Notes: a model not told the origin generated them from the letters alone. Shown: positions 10,672 to 23,362, counted from the stretch's first letter. The stretch: 64,000 nucleotides of DNA from Adiantum capillus-veneris (GCA_014529385.2 CM043960.1:25546396-25610395); one strand, 5' to 3'. Numbers and translations are program-made.

Positions 10672-13124
10672 ATGGAGAGTTTTCGAGCAGAGAGAGCCCT
10701 CAAGGGTGATTTAAACGAACTCTGGAAGCCATCTCTCGAGTCTATGTCCGGATCCTCCATAAGAGTGCAAAGGGACCGCTTTGAAGATTATATCAAAAAT
10801 TTTGAGATTCTTGATGTTGCAGCAGAAAACATCCCCCATGTCCCTTTCACAAAGGGGGCAGTAGAGCAGATAAGGCAGAAACTGCTAGATGAACAAGAAA
10901 GCCAAGAAAGAGAAAGAAAAACAAAAGCAGTAGAGACTTAAAGGGCAAACCTGCAACTTTACCAGCCAGTCCTAAACCCAGCCCACCGCCCTCACCACCT
11001 CCTAGCAGCCCTCCACAGGAAGACAAGGAGGCTGAGGACAAACAAGAAGAAAGGCAAGAAGAGGAGCAAGAGCAAAGGCAGGAACCTGAGCCAAAAGAAG
11101 AGGCCAAGCCTGATGAATCTCAGCAAAAAGGATTAGATGAGGCCTATTATGCATTTTTGGACCTGCTAGCTGTAGGCTATATGAAGGAAGAAGCCGCCAC
11201 AGTCGCATTCGACTTGGCGAGGACAGGGCCTAAAGAACAGATGCAAGGCATCAGGCTAGTTGAGCTAAAAGAAATTGCTACCGACACAGTAGACCTGCAC
11301 CCGCCCTCCAATGACTGGGACGTGGTGATGACAAAGCTAGCCGGATTGAGGGTACAATCCATGGCTTCAGAGAAAGAACTGACAACTCTCAAAACCACTG
11401 AAGAACATATTAAAAAGGAAGTAGATTCTCTGCAGGCACAAAGCCAAAGGCAAAAGGAGAGAGAAGATGACCTGCAGGCCAGCTTGGCAACGACTCTACA
11501 AAACTGCCAAGCAATGGAAGAAGTAAATCAGGAAGCAGTAAAAAGAATACAAGCAGTAAAAAGAATACAAGCAGCTGAAGAATAGTGTCAGCAGCTCAGC
11601 AAGTCATTGCGAGATGCTGAAAGAGAAAGAGATAATCTGACACTACAGCTGGCCGAAGAATCGAAAGAAGTAGAGGCCATGAGGAATGCCAAGGAAAAAG
11701 TAGAGATAGAACAAGAAGCAAGCTTGGATGAAATCCTTGAGCTCAAGGACCAATTAAAAGTCAAAGATCAAACCATCCAGAGGCTGCGAGCATCACCTGC
11801 TAGAGTCAGAGCTACGAGCTCGACTCAAATTATTTTTGAGAGTCAACTATATGAAGAGCAAATGCAGGAACTTTAGAAGGAGCTGACTCTCGAGAAAAAG
11901 CAGAGATTGATGATAGATGAAGGTTCTATAGTCATGCAAACGAGAATGGAAGAGGGCCAAAAAGCCCTCCAAGAAGAAGTGGAAGGCATGAAGATAAAGC
12001 TCGAGGAGGCGGAAAGAATAAATGCCGAACTTAATGACCTCCTCGTGAATATGGACGGACAAGCTGAAGCGGAAAAGCAAACACTCCTCAGGCAAATTGA
12101 GGAGTTGAAAGGCCAGCAAGGAGGAGAGGCAGAAAGCTTAGGGCTAGCCGCCAATGAGGGCATCGACCTCGAAAATGTGGCAGATCCTGTGGACACTCCT
12201 ATGCAAGAGGAAATCATAGCAGGATCCTCTCAAGAGCCACAGGATCTAACACAAGAAGAGGAGGAAAAATTGCGTAAGGCAATAGAGGAAGAGCTAAGAG
12301 AAACCACGAAGGAAGCCTTGGAATGGGAGCAGAGGGTCTTCAAATCTATGACAATTCAGAAGATCGACGCCAACAATCTCAGGCGCGAGTGGTTTCAACC
12401 CTCTCTCCCATATCCATTGCTGAAATATGAGGCAGCTACAATAAACAAGCGGATCAGAGAAGAGCCAACGGTACCTCTCTACAATGCAGACACCTCGAAG
12501 CCAGAAGGAGTTAAGCTTATAGTGGATTCTTAGCCAAAGTGGAGGAAGGCTTGGCTTACAAAGTACCCACAATGCCTAATCCACCTGGTAGAGGCACCTA
12601 AAGATATCAGAGACAACCTCAGCTTATGTCCTCTACCAAGGGTTAGGACGTGGAAGGCACAAGAAATTTTGCAGAGAAGCCAACCCACTTGGCTGAACTA
12701 CCCAAAGCTGCCGGGCATGAAGGCAGGTGAGAGAATAAGTGTCCAATACATGGTGAAAACCCTAACGGGCGCCATAAAGTTGTTCACTGGCTCACTTGAC
12801 CTTACATGCATTATGATGAGGAAAATCTGCAGAATCATTTTAGCAGTGTTCGAGACCTTCAAGCCAGGCCAGGTGATCGACATCATATTCTTCTTCCAGG
12901 ATACATACAGATGCGCCTATGATCTGTCAGGTCAGCCTTCCAAGGAGGTGATACATGCGTTGTATCAAAGAATCATGTTTCTACCATCCTATCACCTCCA
13001 AGCTTTTGAAGAAGCATTCTATACAGGGTTCTTCACCATGAATACAGACATCTTTGGCCCAACAATGCTGAACCTACATGCCAGGTATGAATCATTGCTA
13101 AAGATGCGGGAAACGATAAGATGA
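10672..13124 (+). pseudogene. Retroelement gag-like protein with a long coiled coil
   Basis: The frame starts at ATG 10672 (MESFRAERALK) and shifts by one base in an A-rich stretch near 10900-10920. It then runs to 13124, broken only by TAG stops at 11583, 11874 and 12531. Order: N-terminal helix-rich part; Pro-rich then Gln/Glu-rich linker (about 10940-11110); a long Glu/Lys/Gln heptad-like coiled coil (about 11330-12130); a C-terminal part with WFQPSLPYPLLKYEA, then TFKPGQVIDIIFFFQDT and YRCAYDLSG. The polypurine tract and LTR-like sequence directly after it make a retroelement structural protein likely. I recognise no zinc knuckle, protease or reverse transcriptase. A host coiled-coil gene caught in a repeat is the alternative. 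Confidence 0.55.
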
Positions 13125-13160
13125 AGCAGCCGATCAAGGCCATGTCGGGGATGACATGAG

Positions 13161-14054
13161 CAAGGAGGGGGGGAGTGTTAGAAGCTGGACACACCCCACG
13201 ACAGTAACTACTCCGAGGACTATTATTTTTTGTAATTATTCATTCATTGAGGGAAACGTGATTTTTCACCTTGTAATTATTGGGACTTACAGAAGTTTCT
13301 AGATTGTATCCCAGTTTTGATAATTAGATTGAGTAGATGGTTGATTTTGGAACTTTAGGGTTTGAGAAATTGTAAGGTATATATACCACTTTTTGACCTT
13401 AATGAAAAAAACCTTTTGTCATTTAAAAAAAACAAGTTTGAAGTCTGTGAGTGAGCGTACTGTGTACGAGAGAGAGAGTGTGAGCTTCATCTTGATGCTA
13501 CGTGTGCTCCGGTGGTCGGAATTGAGTGCGGAGAAGTGCAGCGTGTTGCCCTCGACGAGAGCTATGCGCCGATACCTACATTGCGCGTGTACTGTCCGGT
13601 CTTGCGAGCTCCTTCTACGAGCTTCATCGGGTGTTTGGGTGAGTATACGTTGTCCGATTTTGCATTGCAGCATATCCACGCGCTCACATTGAGTAGAACT
13701 ACACATTAGACACTTTAGATTTTGGAAACGAAGACCTGCAGATTTCGGCCAGACATCCTACACGTTTTCGCACCGGGTGTTTTGGGTCTAGATTTTGGTT
13801 CATAGACCCTAGGGAGAGCGACCTATTGGTATTAGTAGGGTGTCCTTCAAGTTCTATGGTGTTTCGAGATTGTTTGATGGGTGTTCGACTCTAGAAAGCG
13901 TTGTAGGAAGTTTCCTCTTATGCACTCTGAAGGCTGTGACTTAGACAATTGGTAGAGACCTCTGTAGGAATTAGTTAGGATTCGGTCAAGTGTAGGTTGA
14001 CACCTTATGCTTGCTTCCACGCGCCTGCGGGTCGAGCTTCGTCCTCAGCTGACA
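13161..14054 (+). mobile_element. Polypurine tract and probable 3' LTR of the coiled-coil element
   Basis: AGCAAGGAGGGGGGGAG at 13157-13173 is a polypurine tract. TGTTAGAAGCTGG follows at 13174 with the TG start expected of an LTR. A TATA box (GGTATATATACC) lies near 13376. The LTR may end at CAGCTGACA (14046-14054), because CTGACA nearly mirrors TGTTAG and a LINE begins there; this end is inferred. No matching 5' LTR is seen upstream of 10672, so the element is 5'-truncated or its 5' LTR is too diverged to recognise by eye. Confidence 0.5.
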
Positions 14055-15600
14055 TTACATGTTAGGTGAGTTCTCGCTGTGCTGACGTCCGTCGCGGCGT
14101 ATCCGTCCAACAACAAGGGTGTAGAAAATTTTTGCACATAAATCCAGGTCGTGAGCGATAGGGACAAGGATGCCCAACCCTCCTTGAGCTTTTGGTTTCG
14201 TGATACTCGGCCACTTACCCTACCCCATTGCCACCGGATTCCACCAGCAATAATCAATTTATTTCTCCACAAAAACTCCTTGATTAGTATCAAGAAGGAA
14301 TTCCAATTTTTTTGAGACAGTTGTAGAAAAGTTTAGGAAATTTTATATACGGGATGAAGAAGGTATTAATTATTGTAGCTCTACAGTGGAATGAAATTAG
14401 GATGAATTCCCACCGCTTCATTTTCTTTTTAATTTTTTCTTGGACTCAGTCAAAAGCAGTCTTATGAGTAAAACCTTACCCAGCATGCACCCCTAGGTGA
14501 CGAAAGATGTTGCCTCTCTTCACAACCTCTCTAGTCCACCCTACATAATCAAAATTATCATTTTGACAAAGAGATAAGTCTTGAATTTTTTATGTTGCAT
14601 TGAGACCTTGAAGCTATGGCAAACACCTTGATAATCTCCTAGGATTGTCTAACATTGTGTCCATTCGCTTGAAGGAAAAGAAGCGAGTCATTTGCAAACA
14701 TCTTGATAAGTAATTTCCGTTCTGGATTTTAAACCCCGGAATCTCTCCTTTAGCAACCGCTTGTTCAAACATTGCAATAAGAGGGTGGGTGGAGGCGGCA
14801 AACCAAAGCGGAGCTAAAGGGAACCCTTGATGAATGGATCTCTTGACATCAAAGCAGCCAGCTATTCTTGAGTTGAAAAGTAGCTCGCAGGAGCTCCCTT
14901 CCCTAAAATTACTGAGACAACTTGACAAATTTGCCGTTCGAACCCCAGAGTCTACAATGTTTCTTGCATAAATGACTAGGTAATCCTATCATATGCCTTA
15001 CCAAGGTCCAGTTGTAGCAGGATACACTCCTGCTTCTTGAACTTGGCATGTTCCATAGCTATCATGGCCGCCAGGATGTTGTCATAAATTGATCTACCTT
15101 TAAGAATCCCGTGTTGGTGAGGAGAGAAACATCAGCCAACACCAGGGACATTCTTTCAGCAATGAGCTTAGCCAATACCTTGTAAACCACTGTCATCATG
15201 GTGATCTTTCTATAGTTTTTGAGATGGGAGCAAGAAAATTGCATGGGGATGAGTTTAAGTAATAATCTCTTCACCCCAGATTTGAGTGTACCTTTAGTAA
15301 AGGCTTTGCTAACCATTTGCAAGAAAGATGGACCTAGAACCTCCCAAAATTCTTGACAGAATTCGATCGTGATCCATCCCAACATGGTGACATTTCTTTG
15401 CCTAGCTTTTTGAGAGTTGTCAAACATTTCTCCAGGATAAAGGGCCTTTCTGAGTAGTTTGCTTGGGCTGAGTCAACAAGTGTTGGTGTGGTCGTGAAAA
15501 TCTTTGTCTTGACTTCTTTGATTAAGGGAGAGAGGGAATCTTCCTTACCAATAATTTGGCTGAGATGCCCTAGCCTGACTTTGCCCATCGATCAAGGTTG
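14045..15600 (-). pseudogene. LINE (L1-like) reverse transcriptase, heavily decayed
   Basis: Minus-strand frames give an L1-type reverse transcriptase in order. 15588-15062: EFCQEFWEVLGPSFLQMV, then LLLKLIPMQFS, LKNYRKITMMTVVYKVLAK, the fingers region. 14928-14614: FDVKRSIHQGFPLAPLWF, the RQGCPLSP-type block. The catalytic box is destroyed (CLQMTRFFSF where FADDT is expected). 14293-14045: KEFLWRNKLIIAGGIRW and KLKEGWASLSL, the post-palm FLW...GG block. Frameshifts separate all pieces. The lower end coincides with the suspected LTR end at 14054, suggesting one element inserted beside the other. Confidence 0.75.
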
Positions 15601-16226
15601 TTGATAAAAACTCCTTGGTTATCAATAAGGGAAGAGATGGGTAGCCTACCATTTTCTTAACTTAATTGCTCTAAGTAGGGTGTTTCTGTCAGCTTCCTTA
15701 GTCTTGACGCACCACTCCTTGCCTTGATTCTTAACAAATTATTGAACTTAGGCCCCTTTGTATGCAATCACAAAGAAAGTAATGTAAATTTCACTTCTTC
15801 CTACTACACATTATTTCTCGAAGAAGAGATGGTTAAGTTTAAAATCCTTTCAAAATGCCAATAACCCCAAGGTACTTCAAGGTGAAACTAGAAGACATAC
15901 ATTGTGAACACACCTATAGAAAATAGCAAAGGTGCATGCTGCAATGTTGACATCTTAACATCAAGGGAGCAACATGCCTCGACATGTTAGTACTATGTGA
16001 GTGTTTGGAATATGGTAATAGAATCAAATTTTCTTGAGAACATCATTCTAACCTACATATAGGTGATTACACCCGATTGGCTGCCTCTAATGGTGCCATC
16101 AACATTCCCACAAAAATTTTCACTTGGGAAAAATATGCTGCAAACAAAGAAAATCTAGTGCCTGCTTTCAAGGTGTAATCAATGGTTCTAGTTAGACTCT
16201 TACTTCTTGAGAAATTGAAATTCTTA
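15601..16226. other. No supported gene
   Basis: Roughly 600 bases without a convincing frame or repeat. The upper part may be the untranslated 5' side of the decayed LINE (KEFL, LIDN-like pieces near 15600-15650 on the minus strand), but this is too eroded to annotate. Confidence 0.4.
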
Positions 16227-17659
16227 TGACTGCATTTTGATGCAGGTGACGACCGAACGGTTGTTGCAAGTTCTAGGGATGGGTTGAGCACCTACTAGGA
16301 CTTTGAGCCTATAGATTTTGGTACCTTTAGATGGTTGTACTCCAACCTCAAAAACCAAAGAGGTTCACATTCATACGGTGCTTCTTCTTTGAAAGTGGGT
16401 AGCAAAGGGAAAGCTAGCTTTGAACCAGCAAAGGATATCAGAATTGAGATGGGGCAAGTGCAAAAGTAGCATTAAGCAAGTTCAACACAAGCAGTGAGGT
16501 TTTATATCCTAAAAGCAAGCATATAGCTGCATGCAGGGCAATCACCGGAAGAGTGCTGTTAAAAGGGTGGTCCTAATGGCAAGGCCCCTAGAGAGTAGGG
16601 TTGGTTTAGAGGGGAGTTAAAGGCAGGGAAAAACCGCAAGTATGTGTACTAAAGGTGAAACAATCACAAGGCGTGGCAAGGAGGTGACATTGCTTGCCAA
16701 GTAGGCGTTGCTGCCTCAATGAACCCCACCCTATAAATCAGCTCAACATGGATAGTCTCAAAACACATGATCAAGCTAGATATCCTGAGATGGTTGCCTT
16801 TACTCTTGCTTCATTGAGCTTCAAGCGTCGGTCCTTCTTTTACAAACTTTCAAGTGATGCTCCTTCCTACGAGTGTTGTTTATTCTTTCCCCTTATATAG
16901 AAACACCACGGAGTTCACCATGTCCTACATAATTCACACACACTAGAGAGTTAATAAGGCAAAGACCACAAGTACATCATGATAATTTAACATGAAAGAA
17001 TGCATATCGTTGAGAACAATAATCTGGTGGTTTCTAGGTGGGCTTTGTTATGGGCAAGTCTATAACTTGGGCTTTGAAGATACCAATTTTTGTTTTGTTG
17101 AATACGATTTCTACTTGGGCAAATCTATATCTTGGTGTCACAGAGTGATGATGTGGCATGCCCACCCAAACAAATACCTAAAAAATAGAAATGATCTTTT
17201 AAGTTGTTCCAACTTATGGGTCCCTTTTCGACGAGGCCCAGGGGACACAAGACAAATAAAAAATAAACCAAGAAGACACGAAGCGCGTGGCTAGGTGACG
17301 TGGTAGGAATGTACGGAATTTTCGTACATCGCATTGCTCTGTACATGTGGCAGGTTGTATGGATTCTAGAAATTACACTGGTTGCTTTTGGGAGTCCCCA
17401 ATGCTAGATTTTGAGAGTAGATGCTTTTGGGTTTAGTGCTTTTGAATTGAATGCTTTTGGGGCTCTTCTTTTGAGCATCCATTGTTGTAAGTTTATAAGA
17501 GCCCCTGGGGACTCACTTTGTAGAGCATATGGACGCAGAGTTTGAGAGAAGAGATCCCTTGGGAGTTGTACTTTGAAATGATTAATGATAAAGAAATACC
17601 GAAAGGGGCGCCGGACTTTGGGACCAATACCTTGGGCATGGATCTACGTCAGGGTGTGT

Positions 17660-17704
<45 letters not shown>

Positions 17705-18015
17705 CTATTAAAAGTTCGGTGGTTTTGAAAATTTCTATTTGTACGTTGCTATTGATTTCTTGCTTGGAGTGTCCAAGCCTGTTACACTTGGCCTTCAAAG
17801 ACTTGGTTGGACTTGGAGATGTACGCTCCTATTCATGCTTTTAAGACCAAACCGCTTGGGTTCTTACTTGAAATCTTAGTGGATTTCCCACCAACCATGA
17901 CTTCGGAAGCATCACATCTTCCATTGATTTCTAATAAAGCATCGAGATAATTCTTCATTGCTCAGATGAAACCTAGGCTCCAAACTACTACTACACTTGA
18001 TGTTGGAGTTCCTCA
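16227..18015. repeat. Dispersed 1.75-kb repeat, arm A (inverted match at 32893-34642)
   Basis: From GACTGCATTTTGATGCAGG at about 16227 to CTTGATGTTGGA at about 18010 the sequence matches the reverse complement of 32893-34642 almost throughout; outside these words the two copies diverge at once. Both contain a frame reading MKECISLRT-IWWFLGGLCYGQ and a TATA-like CTTATA(T/G)AGAAACACC. A (CT)n tract at 17663-17701 is expanded in this copy and short in the other. Its class is unknown: no TG...CA ends, reverse transcriptase or transposase is visible. Confidence 0.7.
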
Positions 18016-18285
18016 TTTTGTCCCATTATTATCAACCTTATTGCCGTCTTGAACTTTGCAACTGCACCTTATCTGCCACGTCAAAGATTGTAGCTTGTTG
18101 ATCGGAGACTCCCCATTCCACCATTCACAGTCAAATCAACATCCCAACCACACGAACGGAAAGAGAGATACTAAGTTGAAAGTAACGAAGGCTTTGTGAT
18201 CTATGTCCAAATAAGTTATCATCAAAAGGAATGGATGGATTTCTTAAGTTGTGAGGATATTTACAAGAACTCTATTCCGCATTTT

Positions 18286-18499
<214 letters not shown>

Positions 18500-18667
18500 A
18501 TTTTGATGATTGTGCATGTCATAGAGGTAAAGTTTCTTCTAGTGTATAGCACATTACAAGTCATCCTTTCATCAAGCCACAACTCTAACCTCCAAATTTG
18601 CGGCTTTTGAATTCTATAGGCTACTTAAGGACTCTCTTCTTAAGCAAGAAAAAAGAAACCAAATGCT

Positions 18668-18681
18668 CTGATACCAATGTA
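18668..18681 (-). other. Initiator tRNA-Met primer-binding site, minus strand
   Basis: Plus-strand GCTCTGATACCAAT reads ATTGGTATCAGAGC on the minus strand, the classic plant retrotransposon primer-binding site complementary to the 3' end of initiator tRNA-Met. It lies immediately beside the LTR ending TCCATTACA (minus strand), as expected for a minus-oriented element whose body lies below 18668. Confidence 0.8.
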
Positions 18682-19373
18682 ATGGAAATGGCCTATGAAC
18701 TTTGAGAGCAGTGGAATTAGGAAATTAGATAAAGCACTTTTGTGAGATTACTTTGTGAGCAGAACGGGTGAACTTAATTGATGGTAGCAACATAAACATG
18801 GTACTTAGTTAACTTGGAATGAACAATACTTTTGCAAGAGAGAGAGTTTAGAGAACATGACAATCGTTGAGGACCGGATTTGTGCGGAGCCGGTCACCCC
18901 TCCAATAGGCATTTGTATTATAGTTTCTCCCATCAAGAGAGACTTGGTACAATACAATATTTGTGTTCCTTGTGACCTAGGTGATGCAATGAAGATGGAA
19001 AACTTTATGCATCACAAACATAACATAAACTTTGTAGAAAGCATTAACTATCTCACGCCTCAGTCCCAAGGCCTCAAACACCTTCGAAGGTGGAGAGAGC
19101 TAGTGGGGAATGAGGATAGGGAAGAGGAAGAACAAACATTCCGTAGGGAAAAGAAATAGTTCCTCACTGATCATCACTCTTCTTGGTAGCATACATAATA
19201 GCATAGTAATGAAGATGGAGAAGATGGCAAGCTTAAGCATTGAAGCATGGCTCTTGGTTGGATTTGCATTCCATAGCCAAGAGTGTTGGTGTAGGCTCTC
19301 ACTTCTCACAAACTTGGAGAAGGAGGTGGAGTTCCTCAACTTTCACCAAGTGAGAAAAATAAATCCACAAAAT

Positions 19374-19410
<37 letters not shown>

Positions 19411-20520
19411 CCTAGCATCCCCCTTGCTTTCTTGGGGCAAGTTGTAGCTTTTACACATGTTTCAATCTCATTGGACCCCTCTCCCCCCTAGCCAATCACA
19501 TGCAGCATGCATTCAAGTAGATGGGTAGTCTTTGGACAAGTGTCCTCCTTACCCCTTAGAGAGAGAGGGCTTGAAAATATCTAGATATTTGTTGGATGGA
19601 ACTAGAAGCTCATTGGACCCCTCTTTAGCCCAACCAATAGCATTCAAGCACACCATGTGGTTAAGCATAGTGAGAGTCTCACATGTGTCCCATGTGCCCT
19701 TTGAGAAAAGGGGTGCCCTTTGGGTGAGTGGAAGGTTAAGTCAAAGATTCCCCTAACTTTGGGACTTTCATGCATAGGAAGCTTCTCAAACACCTTCCTC
19801 ATTAAGGTTTTTAGGGTCTCTTTTTGACCCAGGCACCTTACCTCCCCATGCATGGGAAGCTTCTCAAGCACCTTCCTCATTAAGTTTGTAGGGTCTCTTT
19901 TTGACTCAAGCACCTTACCCCCATGCATGGGAAGCTTCTCAAGCACCTTTCTCATTAAGTATGACAAGCACCTCAAGTACCTTAGTCATCAAGCATGACA
20001 AGCACCTCAAGCACCTTAGTCATCAAGCATGACAAGCACCTCAAGTACCTTAGTCATCAAACATGCACCTTAGTCATCAAGCACGACAAGCACCTCAAGC
20101 TTAGATCGGGTTCCCAACTCAAGCTCAGCCCTAGCTTGCCTAAGGTCAAAGGACTTTTAACACTAACAATTGGAGGTATTTAATGAGGCTAACCCTAAGG
20201 TCTTTTAAGCTCCATTAGATGCACGTTGCTCTTTGATAGACTACCTCCTTTTGGACCCATATTGAGATGTAACCATCTCTCCTCTTGGTCCCTTGTTGAG
20301 ATAAGTCTAGAAGCACTTATTGCATATTTCTCTTTGGTAGACCATCTCCTTTTGGACCCCTATTGAGATGCAACCATCTCTCCTTTTGGTCCTCTGCTGA
20401 GATAGGTCTAGAAGCACATATCTCTATTCTAACTCTTGTTCCCGTTTATTCTCCCACATTAAATGATTAGTTTTATATGAGAAAATCATTTGGATTAGTT
20501 AGATATTAGATTTTGTGACA
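18682..20520 (-). mobile_element. Long LTR (5' LTR of a minus-oriented retroelement)
   Basis: The segment begins TGTAATGGAAATGG and ends TTTTGTGACA, giving TGT...ACA ends, and abuts a minus-strand primer-binding site at 18668-18681. A related copy in the opposite orientation lies at 29365-30943. It includes (GT)n at 19376-19407 and a minisatellite at 19768-20100. No gene in it is supported; conserved short frames such as the one near 18857-19159 are judged incidental. The element body below 18668 has no recognised coding domain and appears cut by other repeats. Confidence 0.7.
19768..20100. repeat. Minisatellite inside the LTR
   Basis: First about three units of 72-80 bp built on GGAAGCTTCTCAA.CACC, then about five units of 34 bp built on CAAGCACCTCAAG.ACC and TTAGTCATCAAGCATGA. 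The inverted LTR copy has a shorter related array near 29660-29830, so the array length differs between copies. Confidence 0.8.
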
Positions 20521-20741
20521 TTATACATGTGGTAGTGATGTGTGTGAACACGCTTAGGCCCACCAAAGCATTTTTTCCCTCACTAGAAGGTTTTTTCCCT
20601 CATGCATTGTATATACGCCCATCATTCTAAGGCTATCTATCTTTCCAATGCACACTAAGTAATACACTCTCTGTTGTGTGCCTTGAGATTCCTTCGTCTT
20701 CTCCAAGCTATGTGTTTTCCTACAACCCTAATTCCAACAAT

Positions 20742-20754
20742 TGGTATCAGAGCA
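20742..20754 (+). other. Primer-binding site of the copia element
   Basis: TGGTATCAGAGCA, complementary to the 3' end of plant initiator tRNA-Met, starts two bases after the left LTR ends at 20739. Confidence 0.9.
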
Positions 20755-21027
20755 GGTTGCATCCTCCGGGGCTTAAGCAGCTCCATCACACACGTCTTCT
20801 CACTTTCTTCAATTTTTGTGAGCTTTGGTAAGCGTTTGCAAGTCGATAAAATTTTGGGTAATCTCAAAGAGCTTGGCCTGCTCATAACTTGGATTTAAGC
20901 TCGTTTCGGCATTTTCTGCATAACAGGTCCCTTATAGTCTTCTATAGTTTGTGCTATATAGCACGTGTTGTTCCCACTCTATTTCTCCTCTTTTCGAGCA
21001 GTTTACACATCAGGTGCAGCATTTACC

Positions 21028-21705
21028 ATGGTGGCTGACAACAACACAGATGCGTTCAAGATGTTTGTTGTTGAGGACAAATTAGATGGGAACAATTACC
21101 CTATGTGGGCTTATATGATGCAACATGTTCTTGTGTTAAAGGGCATTTGGAACATTGTGCAGGGCATTGATGTACGTCCTAGTTCTGAGGATGTAGGAGA
21201 TGTTGAGGATGTTGTAGGTCTTGCTGCAAGGATTGTTTCTATTAAAGTTGTTTTGCCTACGAAAGAACAAGCTCGTTGGGATGTAAAAGATGTGCATGCT
21301 CATGCATTTATTGTGTTGTCTGTAAAGCATACTATTACTCCTCACATTTATTTAGTGAAATCTACAAAACAAGCTTGGGATATTCTGGCTAGTCTTTATG
21401 CAAGTTGCAATGAGGCAAAAATTGCATTGCTATGTAAAGAGCTAGAGTTGAAGATTATGCATGAGGAATATGACATGGAAACTTTCGTTGTTGGTGTCAA
21501 GGATATCAATAAGCAACTTATTTTTACATGTGAAGTCATTTCATATAGATCCCTTGTGCAGACTGTTCTTGATGCCTTGCCAGATTCTTATCAAACTATT
21601 GCTAGTACTTGGAGACTTATGATCCAAGGAAATCCTGAAGTTGTCAAGTTTGATGCATTATGCACATTGTTGTTGCAAGAGTCACTTTCCAAAAAAAAAA
21701 ATTGA
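21028..21705 (+). pseudogene. copia Gag (capsid part)
   Basis: ATG 21028 opens a 225-residue frame. VVEDKLDGNNYPMWAYMMQH is the LxGxNYxxW start of copia Gag; STKQAWDILASLYA and VLDALPDSYQTIAST are the later UBN2-type capsid landmarks. The frame stops at 21703 in the A-rich stretch before the nucleocapsid. Traces of the linker to the next frame (21706-21861) show a TAG and a frameshift. Gag would assemble the virus-like particle. Confidence 0.85.
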
Positions 21706-21849
21706 CTAGACAGGGTGCAGTTGAATAGGCCCCTATTGCTGCTCAAAGAAAAGGTGGTAGCAGTAATGCAGCCACTTCTCATGGTCCTTCTGCAAAGTGA
21801 AAAATAACATGTTCCTAATGCTTCTACTATTGGAAATTCTGGTGATAAG

Positions 21850-22470
21850 GAAAAAAAGAAGATGTGTTGCCATTATTGTAAAGCTAATAATCACTTGATC
21901 GAGCAGTGTCCTAAGTTCAAGGCCAAAGAGGCTAGTTCCACTACTACTATTGGTTCCACTACAAATGCAGCTATTGTTAAGTCTTCTGTGAAAGGAGACT
22001 ATGATGCTGATGTTGATGCAGAATGGGCTTTTAGTGCAGAGTGTATCTATAATCCTGTTGTCCATGATGCATGCATGTCAGTTGTTTCAGATTCCCATGT
22101 GTGGTATTTTGATAGTGGTGCTACAAAGCACATTACCTCAATTCATGATTTGTTCACCTCTCTTGAGTCTATCCCTCATGGGAATTCAGTTACATGTGCC
22201 AACAATGCCTATTATCCGGTTCTGGGACTTGGAAGGATTGTGCTTACTGCTGCAAATGATAGTTTTTTCACACTTGTTGATGCACTTTATGTACCTGGGA
22301 TTAAGAAGAATCTTTTATCTATATCTCCACTTGCTAGACTTGCTCTTGTAGTCAAATTTGTGGATGACAGATGTATTGTACATGATCTCAGTTTTGGTGA
22401 TGAAATTGTTGCATCTGGCATTTTATGCCATGGTCTGTATAAGCTCACTGTGTATGACAAGTGTGGGTAG
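21850..22470 (+). pseudogene. copia nucleocapsid zinc knuckle and aspartic protease
   Basis: CHYCKANNHLIEQC (21868-21909) is a CX2CX4HX4C zinc knuckle. FDSGATKHIT holds the protease active site DSG at 22111-22119. ALYVPGIKKNLLSIS is the conserved protease C-terminal block of copia. The frame stops with TAG at 22468, in front of the integrase. Catalytic residues are intact in this piece. Confidence 0.9.
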
Positions 22471-22488
22471 AATTTTGCAAATGAAGTT

Positions 22489-23362
22489 GTGGATTCAAAG
22501 GCTATTTCAGATGCAAAACTTTGGCATGCACGTTTTGGTCATCTGTATTTTGCCAATTTGCTACATTTGCAGAAATCTAATATGGTTGTTTCTTTGCCGC
22601 CTCTTGAAGCACCTGTCAAACATGTTTGTGAAGGCTGTATTGTTTGTAAGATACAGCTTTCAAAGTTTCCAAAGGATGGTTCAATTAGGGCCATATGCAG
22701 GTTGCATCTTGTACATAGTGATGTTTGTGGGCCCATGCAAACTCCGTCATTGGGTGAATTCCAAAGTGCTTATGTGCTTCAAACAATTTTTGGCTATGGC
22801 TAAAAATGTCTCAAAATATACTATGGGCACCCTCCGTTCCATCGAGAGGGGGAGTATATGTCTCATGAATTTAAGGAAATTTTGGCTAGTCGTGGGATGA
22901 AACACCGATGTATAGTGCCTTATACGCCTTAGCAAAATAGTGTCACTGAGAGGGGAAAAAAAATCATTTGCAAAAATGGCACGATGTATGGTCAAAAGTC
23001 AAGCTTTGCCACATTCTTTTTGGCTTGAGGCCATCATGTGTGCCACTTATGTACTTAATAGGTGTCCTATGAAAGCTTTGTAGTCTATGACTCCATGTGA
23101 AGCATGGCATGATATAAAGCCTTCTATTGAGCACATGCGTGTTTTTGGCTGTTTGGCATACGCTTTAGTGCCACAAACACAACGCAAAAAATTGGATGAT
23201 AAGGCTGTCAAATGTACTATTTTTTGTTATAGTGTTGAGAAAAAAGATTATAAGTTGTATCATCCACAAACAAAGCGTATTCTCGTTTCACAAGATGTTG
23301 TGTTTGTGGAAGATTTTGTTCATCCCTTGCTGTCATGTACTAGAGAGAGTAATGTAAGCTAA
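22489..23362 (+). pseudogene. copia integrase, with internal deletion
   Basis: KLWHARFGHLYF...CEGCIVCK is the HHCC zinc-binding pre-integrase domain. HSDVCGP near 22716-22737 carries the first catalytic Asp. The stretch that normally holds FIDDFSR and about 30 residues after it is missing around 22770-22790, and the second catalytic Asp region is frame-broken near 22840. PYTP-stop-QNSVTER (22918-22950) carries the third catalytic residue but with TAG at 22930. FGCLAYALVP and VFVEDF (23130-23320) are C-terminal landmarks. Not functional. Confidence 0.85.

Noticed and set aside
10880-10945. Programmed -1 frameshift between the first and second parts of the coiled-coil gag
   Set aside because: The A-rich stretch has no standard X-XXY-YYZ heptamer in the needed phase, and other stops show decay; a simple indel is more likely.
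13393-13709. Overlapping frames on both strands of about 65-99 codons
   Set aside because: They lie inside the probable LTR, overlap each other and show no domain.
16992-17294. Frame MKECISLRT-IWWFLGG conserved in both 1.75-kb repeat arms (also 33880-33641)
   Set aside because: The conservation is explained by the repeat itself at DNA level; no domain is seen. A synonymous-to-nonsynonymous count between more copies could reopen it.
18668-18681. Possible tRNA-Met gene remnant
   Set aside because: Only the short complement of the tRNA 3' end is present, next to an LTR, so it is a primer-binding site; no cloverleaf is visible.
19768-20100. Regular 34-bp repeats that could suggest a CRISPR-like array
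   Set aside because: The units are contiguous minisatellite copies without unique spacers, and they sit inside a plant LTR.
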